Positions 18,635 through 26,956 of a stretch of 56,812 nucleotides of DNA are shown here, in pieces. The notes beneath the pieces were generated by a model. That model saw nothing but the letters and a program-made list of their open reading frames with translations. It was not told the DNA's origin and searched no databases. The first letter of the stretch is position 1, and each line of letters begins with the position of its first letter. The stretch covers positions 1-56,812 of the forward strand of contig JAGCPK010000143.1 in NCBI GenBank assembly GCA_017965725.1, given 5' to 3'. The translations under genes and the position numbers were made by a program. The DNA comes from Prevotella sp. (GTDB taxonomy: Bacteria > Bacteroidota > Bacteroidia > Bacteroidales > Bacteroidaceae).

Positions 18635-18676
18635 CACGATTTTAGACAGATTATAAACATAACACCATAAAACATC

Positions 18677-20005
18677 ATGAATCAAACAACCGTAAAACAG
18701 GCAAACGGAAAATTGGGTATCCTAGTTGTGGGCTGCGGTGCGGTCTCCACCACTTTTATGACAGGTGTGCTGATGACCCGTAAGGGCCTTACAAAGCCCG
18801 TTGGTTCTATGACACAATACGACAAGATCCGTATTGGCAAAGGAGCCGACAAAAAGTACCTGCACTATAAGGATATCGTACCCATTGCCGATTTGAACGA
18901 CATCGTTTTCGGCTGCTGGGATGTCTATCCACAGAATGCCTATCAGGCAGCCATGTATGCTGAAGTACTGAAAGAGAAGGACATTGAGCCAGTACGCGAC
19001 GAACTGGAGAAGATCGTGCCGATGAAGGCTGCCTTCGACAAGAACTATGCCAAACGTCTCGATGGTGACAACGTGAAGAGCGGACTCACCCGTTGGGAGA
19101 TGGTGGAAGCCCTGCGTGAGGATATCCGCAGTTTCAAGGCTAAGAACAACTGCGAGCGTATCGTAGTGCTCTGGGCTGCCTCAACGGAGATCTACGTTCC
19201 CGTCGATGAAAAGGTACATTATAATCTTTCCGACCTCGAAGCAGCGATGAAGGCAGATGATCGTGAGCATATCGCTCCCTCCATGTGCTATGCCTACGCT
19301 GCTCTGATGGAAGGTGCGCCCTTTATCATGGGAGCCCCTAACACTACCGTTGATTTCCCCGCTATGTGGGAACTGGCTGAGAAGACCAAGATGCCTATCG
19401 CTGGCAAGGACTTTAAGACGGGTCAGACTTTGGTGAAGTCTGGTTTTGCCCCCATCATTGGTACCCGTTGCTTGGGACTCAGCGGCTGGTTCTCTACCAA
19501 TATCCTTGGCAATCGCGACGGTCTGGTGCTTGACGAGCCAGCCAATTTCCGTACCAAGGAGGTGTCGAAACTGTCAACTCTCGAGACCATCCTCAAACCC
19601 GACGTACAGCCAGACCTCTACGGACATGGTAACGATGAGGATACGCAGTACTATCATAAGGTACGTATCAACTACTATCCTCCTCGCAACGACAACAAAG
19701 AAGGTTGGGACAATATTGATATATTCGGTTGGATGGGTTACCCTATGCAGATCAAGATCAACTTCCTCTGTCGTGACTCCATCCTCGCTGCGCCACTCTG
19801 TCTCGACCTCTGCTTGCTCAGCGATCTTGCTGCCCGTGCAGGACGTTATGGCACACAACGCTTCCTCAGTTTCTTCCTGAAGTCGCCTATGCACGACTAT
19901 ACGCAGGGTGAGGAGGCAGTCAACAACCTCTATCAGCAATATACCATGCTGAAGAATGCTATCCGCGAAATGGGTGGCTATGAGGCTGACGAGGAAATCG
20001 ACTAA
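18677..20005 (+). CDS. Inositol-3-phosphate synthase
   Basis: A 442-residue cytoplasmic NAD-dependent enzyme converting glucose-6-phosphate to inositol-3-phosphate. The Rossmann motif GILVVGCGAVSTTFMTG is at residues 13-29; NTTVDFPAMWELAEK, AGKDFKTGQTLVKSGFAP, and the late NFLCRDSILAAPLCLDL match the catalytic region. In Bacteroides, a homologous enzyme starts the pathway to inositol-containing lipids, so inositol lipid synthesis is a reasonable guess, but no other gene of that pathway is next to it. It sits between recX and comF, and the comF start is one base after its stop codon. Confidence 0.93.
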   Translation: MNQTTVKQANGKLGILVVGCGAVSTTFMTGVLMTRKGLTKPVGSMTQYDKIRIGKGADKKYLHYKDIVPIADLNDIVFGCWDVYPQNAYQAAMYAEVLKEKDIEPVRDELEKIVPMKAAFDKNYAKRLDGDNVKSGLTRWEMVEALREDIRSFKAKNNCERIVVLWAASTEIYVPVDEKVHYNLSDLEAAMKADDREHIAPSMCYAYAALMEGAPFIMGAPNTTVDFPAMWELAEKTKMPIAGKDFKTGQTLVKSGFAPIIGTRCLGLSGWFSTNILGNRDGLVLDEPANFRTKEVSKLSTLETILKPDVQPDLYGHGNDEDTQYYHKVRINYYPPRNDNKEGWDNIDIFGWMGYPMQIKINFLCRDSILAAPLCLDLCLLSDLAARAGRYGTQRFLSFFLKSPMHDYTQGEEAVNNLYQQYTMLKNAIREMGGYEADEEID

Positions 20006-20006
20006 T

Positions 20007-20708
20007 ATGCCCCCAATCAGTTTCTGGAGCCGTCTGCTCGATCTCATCTCTCCCCGTGAGTGTGTGGTCTGTAGCAGACGGCTCTCCATTTCTGAGGAAG
20101 TCATCTGTGGCAAGTGCAACCTGCACCTGCCCCGTACAGGCTTCCAACAGGATCCATATGAGAACATTATGGCGAAGATGTTCTGGGGGCAGATTCCCAT
20201 CGAACGTGCTTCAGCCCTTTTCTACTATGAACCACACGCAGAGACCGCTAACATCCTTTACGACCTGAAATACAAGAACCACCCGGAGATAGGAGAGGTG
20301 ATGGGACGTATGATGGCCCACGAATTTCAAATAAATGATTTTTTTGAAGGTATTGACGCAATCATACCCGTTCCCCTTGCCAAGAAACGCCAGCGCCAAC
20401 GTGGGTACAACCAAAGTCAAGAACTAGCCAAGGGCATCAGTGAAATCACTAGTCTTCCAATATATAATAAGGTGGTAAGGCGAAACGCTTTCGAAGGCAG
20501 TCAGACCAGTCTGGGACGTTGGGAGCGTAACGAGAATGTCGAGAAGGTCTTTGAGTTGAGAGATGCCGAAACCATCCAGGGCAAACATCTGTTGATTGTC
20601 GATGATGTGGTCACCACAGGAGCCACCGTCATTGCCTGTGCCAAAGAACTCTGCAAGGCTGAAGGTGTCCGTATCAGTGTCCTCTCCCTCGGCCTCGCCA
20701 AAAACTGA
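20007..20708 (+). CDS. ComF family phosphoribosyltransferase-like protein
   Basis: A 233-residue protein with an N-terminal zinc-finger-like part (CVVCSRRLSISEEVICGKCNLHL, two CxxC pairs) and a C-terminal PRT domain with IIPVPLAKKRQRQRGYNQ and the phosphoribosyl-binding HLLIVDDVVTTGATV. ComF proteins are linked to DNA uptake and recombination, but their biochemical role is uncertain. The start MPPISFWSRLLDLISP at 20007, just after the inositol-phosphate synthase stop, is preferred; the frame is open upstream only because it reads through that gene. Confidence 0.9.
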   Translation: MPPISFWSRLLDLISPRECVVCSRRLSISEEVICGKCNLHLPRTGFQQDPYENIMAKMFWGQIPIERASALFYYEPHAETANILYDLKYKNHPEIGEVMGRMMAHEFQINDFFEGIDAIIPVPLAKKRQRQRGYNQSQELAKGISEITSLPIYNKVVRRNAFEGSQTSLGRWERNENVEKVFELRDAETIQGKHLLIVDDVVTTGATVIACAKELCKAEGVRISVLSLGLAKN

Positions 20709-20765
20709 TTAAAAATTCATAAATCCTTTTCAGGACTTTGGTATTTCTGAAAATTACCAAATTTA

Positions 20766-20797
20766 TTTGGATTTTCGCTTGCTTATTAGTACCTTTG
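20766..20797 (+). promoter_or_regulatory. Promoter of pyrE
   Basis: TTTG at 20766-20769 and TACCTTTG at 20790-20797 have exactly 20 bases between them. This is a near-ideal Bacteroidota promoter, 22 bases before the ATG of pyrE. Confidence 0.8.
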
Positions 20798-20818
20798 CAC
20801 CAAAATATATTATAAGGT

Positions 20819-21451
20819 ATGAATATCAAGAATCAATTGGCCAGAAAACTGATGGACATCAAAGCCATCAAATTGCAGCCCAACGACCCGTTTACTTGGG
20901 CCTCGGGCTGGAAATCCCCCATCTATACCGACAACCGCAAGACATTGTCGTTTACCGACGTACGTTCGTTTGTGAAACTCGAACTCTGTCACGCCATTCA
21001 GGAGAATTTCCCTGAGGCTGAGGCTGTAGCAGGTGTCGCCACAGGTGCCATCGCACAAGGTGCGCTCGTGGCAGATCAGTTGGGATTGCCTTTCTCGTAT
21101 GTCCGTCCGAAGCCGAAGGATCACGGTATGGGCAACCAGATAGAGGGTGAGATTAAGAAAGGTGCGAAAGTCGTGGTGGTAGAGGATCTGATCTCTACTG
21201 GCGGTTCGTCGCTGAAGGCTGTGGCTGCCCTGCGTGAGTACGGTGTGGAGGTGGTCGGTATGGTGGCCTCGTTCACCTACGGCTTCCCTGTGGCAGAACA
21301 GGCTTTTGCAGAGGCTGGTGTGAAACTTATCACGTTAAGCAACTACGAGGCTGTCGTTGAGGAGGCTGCCAAGACTGGTTATATCAAGGAAGAGGAAAAG
21401 GCTGTGCTCGCCGAATGGCGCAAGAGCCCTTCCACTTGGAAACAACAATAG
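20819..21451 (+). CDS. pyrE: Orotate phosphoribosyltransferase
   Basis: A 210-residue enzyme of pyrimidine synthesis, making orotidine-5'-phosphate from orotate and PRPP. FTWASGWKSPIYTDNRK near residue 26 binds orotate, PKDHGMGNQIEG is the flexible loop with a catalytic Lys, and VVVVEDLISTGGSS is the PRPP-binding motif. Its stop codon lies in a short tandem repeat (TAGTGTAGA occurs twice within about 28 bases). It shares a promoter with the SRPBCC gene and probably argH downstream. Confidence 0.97.
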   Translation: MNIKNQLARKLMDIKAIKLQPNDPFTWASGWKSPIYTDNRKTLSFTDVRSFVKLELCHAIQENFPEAEAVAGVATGAIAQGALVADQLGLPFSYVRPKPKDHGMGNQIEGEIKKGAKVVVVEDLISTGGSSLKAVAALREYGVEVVGMVASFTYGFPVAEQAFAEAGVKLITLSNYEAVVEEAAKTGYIKEEEKAVLAEWRKSPSTWKQQ

Positions 21452-21496
21452 TGTAGAACTGATAGTGTAGAGTTTGTAATTTTAAACTCAATAACA

Positions 21497-21928
21497 ATGG
21501 GATTATTTGGAAGCGAAAGCAAGTTCGAGAGTAGTGTGAAGCAGATTCCCTACCCGCAGGAGGCTGTCTATCGGAACATCAGTGACCTGCGTAACCTCGA
21601 GAAGGTACAGGATCGTGTGCCTGAGGATAAAGTCAACGACTTTAAGTACGACGAGGATACCGTCAGCCTGAATATTTCTCCTGTCGGAGAATTGAAACTC
21701 CGCATCTGTGAGCGTGAGGAGCCGAAATGCGTGAAGTTCGAGACGGTACAGTCGCCCGTGCCCTTCAACGTATGGATTCAGGTATTGCCCGTCGATGAGA
21801 ATAACTCGAAGATGAAGGTGACGGTAAAGGCCGAGTTGAATCCGTTTATCAAGGGTATGCTCGAAGGTCCGATGAGGGATGGCGTGGAAAAGATCGCCGA
21901 TGCCCTCGCACAAGTGCAATATACATAA
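21497..21928 (+). CDS. SRPBCC family protein
   Basis: A 143-residue soluble protein with the START/SRPBCC alpha-beta helix-grip pattern: ESSVKQIPYPQEAVYRNISD opening strand and helix, LRICEREEPKCVKFETV in the sheet, and a long C-terminal helix, MRDGVEKIADALAQV. The ligand is unknown. The same order, pyrE then this gene then argH, is familiar in Bacteroidales, which suggests a conserved unit without explaining its function. argH begins seven bases after the stop. Confidence 0.85.
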   Translation: MGLFGSESKFESSVKQIPYPQEAVYRNISDLRNLEKVQDRVPEDKVNDFKYDEDTVSLNISPVGELKLRICEREEPKCVKFETVQSPVPFNVWIQVLPVDENNSKMKVTVKAELNPFIKGMLEGPMRDGVEKIADALAQVQYT

Positions 21929-21935
21929 GAAGCGT

Positions 21936-23267
21936 ATGAAACTCTGGGAAAAGAACTTTGAGATCAACAAGGAAATAGAGCGGTTTACCGTGGGACGCGA
22001 CCGTGAGATGGACCTCTATCTGGCCAAGTACGATGTATTAGGCTCAATGGCTCACATCACCATGCTTGAGAGTATCGGACTGCTTGAGAAGGACGAACTG
22101 ACACATTTGTTGGCGGAACTCAAAAACATCTACCAACTCTGTGAGCGTGGCGAGTTCGTGATTGAGGACGATGTAGAGGATGTCCACTCCCAGGTGGAGA
22201 TGTTGCTCACCCGTAAACTGGGTGATATGGGCAAGAAAATCCACTCTGGTCGTTCACGCAATGATCAGGTGTTGGTAGATCTCAAACTCTTCACCCGTCA
22301 TGAACTGAAGGAGATTGCCGAAGAGGTCAAGATCCTCTTCGACGAACTCATTGCCAAGAGTAATCAGTATAAGGACGTGCTGATGCCAGGCTATACCCAT
22401 CTGCAGATTGCCATGCCTTCGTCGTTCGGACTCTGGTTTGGCGCCTACGCAGAGAGTCTGACAGACGATATGCTCTTTCTGCAGGCCGCCTATAAGATGA
22501 CCAACCGTAACCCCCTCGGTTCCGCTGCCGGCTATGGCTCCTCGTTCCCCCTGAACCGCAAGATGACCACAGAACTGTTAGGTTTCGACTCGATGGATTA
22601 TAACGTGGTTTATGCCCAGATGGGTAGAGGAAAGATGGAGCGTAATGTAGGCTTCGCCATCGCCACCATCGCAGGAACCGTTGCCAAGATGGCCTTCGAC
22701 GCCTGTCTGTTCAACTCACAGAACTTCTCCTTTGTAAAGTTACCTAAGGAGTGTACCACAGGCTCATCAATCATGCCACATAAGAAGAACCCTGACGTGT
22801 TCGAACTGATTCGTGCCAAGTGCAACAAACTACAGAGTCTGCCCCAGCAGGTGACGCTCATCATGAACAACCTGCCCGTAGGCTATTTCCGTGATTTGCA
22901 GATTATCAAGGAGGTCTTCCTTCCTGCCTTTGGAGAACTGAAGGACTGTCTGCAGATGGCAGCATACATTATTAATAAGATAGAGGTGAATAAGCATATC
23001 CTCGACAACCCGATGTACGATCCAATCTTCAGCGTAGAGGAAGTGAATCGTCTCGCTGCCAACGGTATGCCTTTCCGTGATGCCTATAAGAGGGTGGGGC
23101 TCGATATCGAGGCTGGCACCTTCAAGGCTGACAAACATATCTATCATACCCACGAGGGTTCCATTGGTAACCTGTGCAATGACCAGATTCAGGCCCTCAT
23201 GCAGCAGACCTTCGACGGTTTCCATTTCGAACGAATGACGACAGCAGAGAAATCATTGCTAGGATGA
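21936..23267 (+). CDS. argH: Argininosuccinate lyase
   Basis: A 443-residue cytoplasmic enzyme that splits argininosuccinate into arginine and fumarate, the last step of arginine synthesis. The superfamily signature SSIMPHKKNPDVFELIR is at residues about 280-296; earlier, HSGRSRNDQVLVDLKLF and PGYTHLQIAMPS hold further active-site residues. The ATG at 21936 (MKLWEKNFEINKEIE) fits the family N-terminus; the frame extends upstream only through the end of the SRPBCC gene. The stop overlaps the next start (ATGA). Confidence 0.97.
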   Translation: MKLWEKNFEINKEIERFTVGRDREMDLYLAKYDVLGSMAHITMLESIGLLEKDELTHLLAELKNIYQLCERGEFVIEDDVEDVHSQVEMLLTRKLGDMGKKIHSGRSRNDQVLVDLKLFTRHELKEIAEEVKILFDELIAKSNQYKDVLMPGYTHLQIAMPSSFGLWFGAYAESLTDDMLFLQAAYKMTNRNPLGSAAGYGSSFPLNRKMTTELLGFDSMDYNVVYAQMGRGKMERNVGFAIATIAGTVAKMAFDACLFNSQNFSFVKLPKECTTGSSIMPHKKNPDVFELIRAKCNKLQSLPQQVTLIMNNLPVGYFRDLQIIKEVFLPAFGELKDCLQMAAYIINKIEVNKHILDNPMYDPIFSVEEVNRLAANGMPFRDAYKRVGLDIEAGTFKADKHIYHTHEGSIGNLCNDQIQALMQQTFDGFHFERMTTAEKSLLG

Positions 23268-23881
23268 AAGGAGAAAGAAGAAAAAAGATGAAGATATGTG
23301 GCTGTCGCCACGAAGATAAAAGACACATGTCCTCTATCTTCCTCTGTCTTCTTTTATCTTCTTTTATCTTCTTCTCCTGCGAAGCAGAAAGCAATATCTC
23401 CCACAACTACCGTTGTAATTTCATCTTCGACACCTCACTCCATCCCCTGCCGTGTCAGTTGACAGGCATCCTTGGCAATCCAGGACATTTCTGTAAGGTG
23501 GAGAGTGAGTTCATGGGAGGCGTGCGCCATCTGAAGACCACCCGCAACTACGACGGTTCCACAGAGGATGTCATCCTGCGCACTGAGAAAGAGAGTCAGG
23601 TAACACTTGCCCTTGGTGCCAACAACTGCATCATCATCGGTACCTCCAGTTACGAGAATCGTCTGATAGCCTATGATGGTCAGTGTCCTAATTGTCTGGA
23701 AGAATATGGAGGCACTCGTTATCCACTTACCTGGCAGAACAACGGACTCCAACTCCATTGTACCAAGTGTGGACGTTCCTATGATGTGAACAACGGAGTA
23801 GTGACCAGCGACAATGGGGGTAAGCAACTTCTCAATTATTATGCAGCCTTTGACGGCACCCTCCTCCGCGCCTGGAATTGA
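23264..23881 (+). CDS. Lipoprotein with a C-terminal Cys4 (Rieske-like or rubredoxin-like) domain
   Basis: A protein of up to 205 residues. The hydrophobic segment SSIFLCLLLSSFIFFSC ends in a lipobox Cys. The C-terminal half contains CPNC and, 33 residues on, CTKCGRSYDVNNGVV, a paired CxxC arrangement like that of small Bacteroidales proteins named for Rieske or zinc-ribbon folds. No histidine ligands typical of a Rieske centre are visible, so a Zn or rubredoxin-type metal site is likelier. The start is uncertain: 23264 overlaps the argH stop, 23288 and 23327 are also possible. The 5' region is unusual: tandem TTTTATCTTC units encode the signal peptide core, and their complement GAAGATAAAAGA lies at 23311. 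Confidence 0.65.
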   Translation: MKGERRKKMKICGCRHEDKRHMSSIFLCLLLSSFIFFSCEAESNISHNYRCNFIFDTSLHPLPCQLTGILGNPGHFCKVESEFMGGVRHLKTTRNYDGSTEDVILRTEKESQVTLALGANNCIIIGTSSYENRLIAYDGQCPNCLEEYGGTRYPLTWQNNGLQLHCTKCGRSYDVNNGVVTSDNGGKQLLNYYAAFDGTLLRAWN

Positions 23882-23912
23882 AATAGTCTTTTGTGATAGA
23901 GTAAATAAATAT

Positions 23913-23951
23913 GTTTTTTCTTGTTTGTTTCAAGAAAAAACCTTATCTTTG
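23913..23951 (+). promoter_or_regulatory. Promoter and palindromic operator candidate upstream of the first methyltransferase
   Basis: CTTG at 23920-23923 and TATCTTTG at 23944-23951, 20 bases apart, form a promoter. A perfect 11-base inverted repeat, GTTTTTTCTTG (23913-23923) and CAAGAAAAAAC (23931-23941) with a 7-base centre, covers the -33 element and most of the spacer. A dimeric regulator such as the HTH protein encoded at 26957 could bind here; that is inference. Confidence 0.55.
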
Positions 23952-23984
23952 CAAAATGAAAAGCGTAACATAAAATTTACAACT

Positions 23985-24095
23985 ATGAAAGAAAATGGTT
24001 ATAACAAATCTTTGGTTGTTGATACATGGAATGGGATAGATATTTATTCCAAGAATTGCCAGAATGGTTTTGGGATGTTAACTAAGGGAAAGTAG
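23985..24095 (+). CDS. Small open frame (36 residues) before the first methyltransferase gene
   Basis: An ATG-initiated frame of 36 codons lying between the promoter and the TTG start of the methyltransferase, ending five bases before it and in a different frame. The peptide starts MKENGYNKSLVVDTWNGIDI and has no recognisable domain. It may be a small protein, a leader whose translation governs the downstream TTG start, or a chance frame. The ATG follows the -7 element by about 33 bases, which makes it the first start codon of the transcript. Confidence 0.3.
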   Translation: MKENGYNKSLVVDTWNGIDIYSKNCQNGFGMLTKGK

Positions 24096-24100
24096 GGGAT

Positions 24101-25510
24101 TTGCGGGTAGTATCTTTTTTTGCTGGTTGTGGCGGTCTTGATCTTGGCTTTGAGCAGGCAGGATTCCAAGTAGTTTGGGCTAACGAGTTCGACTCTGCTG
24201 TCCGTAATACTTATCTAAGGAATCACCCTCATACAGAGTTCGTATTGGATGATATCACAAGAATAGCGCCCGACACCATTCCCGACAGTGATGGTTTTAT
24301 CGGAGGTCCCCCGTGTCAATCATGGAGTGTTGCAGGCAAGCAACAAGGACTTGATGACAAGCGTGGTAAATTATTCCTTACATATATTCATTTGATAAAA
24401 GTGAAGAAACCAAAGTTCTTTCTTATTGAGAATGTTAAGGGAATGCTTGACGATAAATTTAAGGATATCTTTCAGGAATTTCTTACTCTTTTGAAATCGG
24501 CTGGATATGATGTTAGTTGGCAACTATTGGATGCAGTCAATTATGGAGTACCACAAAACAGAGAACGTGTATTTTTGATAGGATTCAGAAAAGACCTCAA
24601 TATTAGATATAGTTTCCCTATGCCAACAAGTAAGGAACCCATCTCTTTATATCGGGCTATTGGCGACATTAAGGATGAACCAGTTAAATACATGGGAAAT
24701 GACAGTGTTGCTATTAATCCATACCGTCTAAATCATGATGTACTAAATTCGGATTATGGTCCTTTCTATTATAGGGGAAACCGTCGTAGAGGGTGGCTGC
24801 AGCCATCTTTCACCATCCATGCTACAGCAGATAATATTCCTCTTCATCCATCGTCACCTAAGATGATGTTCTTCGGACATGAGAAGTGGGATTTTCAAAG
24901 GGAGAAATTATCTTCTTATCGCAGATTAAGTGTAAGAGAATGTGCTAGAATTCAGACCTTTCCTGATAGTTTCTTTTTTGATTGTAATGACATAAAAGCA
25001 ACTTACAAGATGATTGGGAATGCCGTTCCTCCTCGTCTGGGCAGAATCTTGGCACAGTCTATTATATCTGCATTTGCTGGTGAGTATCAAGTGCAAACAG
25101 AAACGTATCACCTTGAAACGGATAAAGATGCCTGTACCCTTGTCGGTTATTATAAAAATGACAGCCATCATGACCTTATTCTTAGAAATCGGTTGTATTA
25201 CGTACGTTCCGACGGGCGAAAAGGCTCTATTTTCAGAGAAGACTGTGATATGATGCCCAAATACCTTCTGATGTTCCACAATGATAATGCAGAACTGTTA
25301 GAACTTGAATCTGATGAGCCTGCCCTTGCTAATGCGAGTTTCCTTAAAAGTTTGGGGTTTGATTGTCATGGCGATAATTATTTGTGCTTTAAGTTGAAAA
25401 GCAATAAGAATCTCACAATTAAAGGTTTGGGCGGGAGTGTTACACATCCCATCTATGATAAGAACAACTATATTCCATATTTTACCACTTTACGAGAAAT
25501 AATCAAGTAG
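24101..25510 (+). CDS. C5-cytosine DNA methyltransferase, M.HaeIII-like subgroup
   Basis: A 469-residue enzyme that transfers a methyl group from AdoMet to cytosine C5 in a specific DNA site. Motif I is SFFAGCGGLDLGFEQAGF (residues 5-22), motif IV is GGPPCQSW with catalytic C72, motif VI is ENV at 110-112, motif VIII is QNRERVFLIGFR, and motifs IX-X are RRLSVRECARIQTFPDSF and YKMIGNAVPPRLG. The pattern resembles GGCC methyltransferases such as M.HaeIII, from memory rather than alignment. About 125 extra residues follow motif X (ending FTTLREIIK), unusual for this subgroup. The start is TTG; it places motif I at the N-terminus. AT-richer than the flanking core genes. Confidence 0.92.
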   Translation: MRVVSFFAGCGGLDLGFEQAGFQVVWANEFDSAVRNTYLRNHPHTEFVLDDITRIAPDTIPDSDGFIGGPPCQSWSVAGKQQGLDDKRGKLFLTYIHLIKVKKPKFFLIENVKGMLDDKFKDIFQEFLTLLKSAGYDVSWQLLDAVNYGVPQNRERVFLIGFRKDLNIRYSFPMPTSKEPISLYRAIGDIKDEPVKYMGNDSVAINPYRLNHDVLNSDYGPFYYRGNRRRGWLQPSFTIHATADNIPLHPSSPKMMFFGHEKWDFQREKLSSYRRLSVRECARIQTFPDSFFFDCNDIKATYKMIGNAVPPRLGRILAQSIISAFAGEYQVQTETYHLETDKDACTLVGYYKNDSHHDLILRNRLYYVRSDGRKGSIFREDCDMMPKYLLMFHNDNAELLELESDEPALANASFLKSLGFDCHGDNYLCFKLKSNKNLTIKGLGGSVTHPIYDKNNYIPYFTTLREIIK

Positions 25511-25565
25511 AGGAAACATATCTATATTGACAGGATAAAAGCTAAAATAAAAGAAAATAGTTAAT

Positions 25566-25634
25566 TATACAACTTGATATAAATAATTAATCTGTACCTT
25601 TGTACCTAAATAGTTATACCCAATAGTTGTATAG
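25566..25634 (+). promoter_or_regulatory. Promoter of the second methyltransferase, flanked by inverted 9-mers
   Basis: TACCTTTG at 25595-25602 is a good -7 element; a -33 element is less clear (TTG at 25574-25576, 18 bases upstream). TATACAACT at 25566-25574 and its exact complement AGTTGTATA at 25626-25634 bracket the promoter, with a related AGTTATA word between them. These could be operator half-sites. The GTG start follows at 25638. Confidence 0.45.
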
Positions 25635-25637
25635 TAG

Positions 25638-26906
25638 GTGAACCAGTTTACGTTTATCGATCTTTTTTGTGGGATAGGTGGATTTCATCAGGCAATGTCG
25701 GAACTTGGTGGAATTTGTTTATTTGCCTGTGACATTGATGCAGATTGTAGAAAAACTTATGAAAAGAATTATGGAATCAGACCAGATGGGGATATAACAA
25801 AGATTGATGCAAAGGATATCCCGCTTCATGATGTCTTGTGTGCTGGTTTTCCTTGTCAGGCCTTTTCAAAGGCGGGAAGCAGATTAGGATTTAAGGATAA
25901 AACTAAAGGAACTCTCTTTTTCGACATAATGCGTATTTTAGATTATCACCATCCTAAATATGCGTTATTAGAGAATGTCAGGAATCTGGCTAGTCACGAT
26001 CATGGAAATACTTGGAAAGTTATTCATGATGCATTAGATAATGCTGGATATAACGTTATAGATGAGCCTGTCATTTTCAGCCCTCATTATATTGGAGTAC
26101 CTCAGCATAGAGAACGTGTTTTTATAATGTGTGTTAGAAAAGATGTAGGATCTCTTCCACCTTTCTATTTTAATATAAACAAAATCCCCACATGCAGTAT
26201 AGATGATATTCTGCTAAACGATGACGAAATTGATGATTTAGGGCAGTATAAACTTAGGGAGGATCAGATTGAATGGATAGATTTATGGAATGAGTTTATT
26301 CAAAATATCAAGTGTAACAAACTGCCAGGCTTCCCTGTGTGGGCTGACTCTTTATGTTCTCTAGAAGATAATCATCTAGTAAAGGATTGGGATAATCTGC
26401 CTAAATGGGAAAAGAACTTTATTATTAAAAATAACGAACTGTGGAAAAATAATAAGGACTTTATTGCTTATTGGTTGCCAAAAGCCCAAAAGAACAAAAA
26501 CTTTTTTGGAGCAAAAGCAAAACTTGAATGGCAAGCAGGAGAAACTGATAAGCCTAACTTATGGGAACATATCATGCAAATAAGACCCTCTGGGCTCCGC
26601 GTAAAGCCAGGAACCTATTTCCCTGCACTAGTTGCTATTACCCAGACCTCAATTGTAGGGAAAAAGAAAAGATTTCTAACCCCCAGAGAATGCGCTAGAT
26701 TACAAAGTTTTCCTGACACTTTCCAATATGATGATAAAAATGCCCAAGCATATAAGCAATTTGGAAATAGCATTAATGTGGAACTGGTAAAATTCTTCGC
26801 GAGATATATGTTTGGTGACACAGAACACCAATATCAGTATTCTAAAGAAGTTCAGTTTCCTCCTGATAAAAGACAACTAGAATTAAGTTTCTTAGAAGTA
26901 ATATAG
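25638..26906 (+). CDS. C5-cytosine DNA methyltransferase, M.HhaI-like subgroup
   Basis: A 422-residue C5 methyltransferase of a different subgroup from the preceding one. Motif I is FIDLFCGIGGFHQAM (residues 6-20), motif IV is CAGFPCQAFSKAG with catalytic C73, motif VI is ENV at 112-114, motif VIII is GVPQHRERVFIMC, and the end is RFLTPRECARLQSFPDTF and AYKQFGNSINVELV. A large region of about 150 residues between motifs VIII and IX (including LPGFPVWADSLC) must be the target-recognition domain. The start is GTG at 25638; no ATG sits near enough. A strong terminator follows directly. Confidence 0.92.
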   Translation: MNQFTFIDLFCGIGGFHQAMSELGGICLFACDIDADCRKTYEKNYGIRPDGDITKIDAKDIPLHDVLCAGFPCQAFSKAGSRLGFKDKTKGTLFFDIMRILDYHHPKYALLENVRNLASHDHGNTWKVIHDALDNAGYNVIDEPVIFSPHYIGVPQHRERVFIMCVRKDVGSLPPFYFNINKIPTCSIDDILLNDDEIDDLGQYKLREDQIEWIDLWNEFIQNIKCNKLPGFPVWADSLCSLEDNHLVKDWDNLPKWEKNFIIKNNELWKNNKDFIAYWLPKAQKNKNFFGAKAKLEWQAGETDKPNLWEHIMQIRPSGLRVKPGTYFPALVAITQTSIVGKKKRFLTPRECARLQSFPDTFQYDDKNAQAYKQFGNSINVELVKFFARYMFGDTEHQYQYSKEVQFPPDKRQLELSFLEVI

Positions 26907-26908
26907 AC

Positions 26909-26936
26909 AAAGCACTGCGAAAGCAGTGCTTTTTTA
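26909..26936 (+). terminator. Rho-independent terminator after the second methyltransferase gene
   Basis: AGCACTGC, a GAAA tetraloop and GCAGTGCT form a perfect 8-bp stem, followed directly by a run of T. It ends only about 20 bases before the ATG of the HTH regulator, and I see no good promoter in between, so regulator and nuclease expression may depend on read-through. Confidence 0.85.
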
Positions 26937-26956
26937 ATGATACTTATTGTAGGTTT

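Noticed and set aside
23264-23881. True Rieske [2Fe-2S] protein
   Set aside because: The CxxC pairs lack the CxH...CxxH ligand pattern of Rieske centres.
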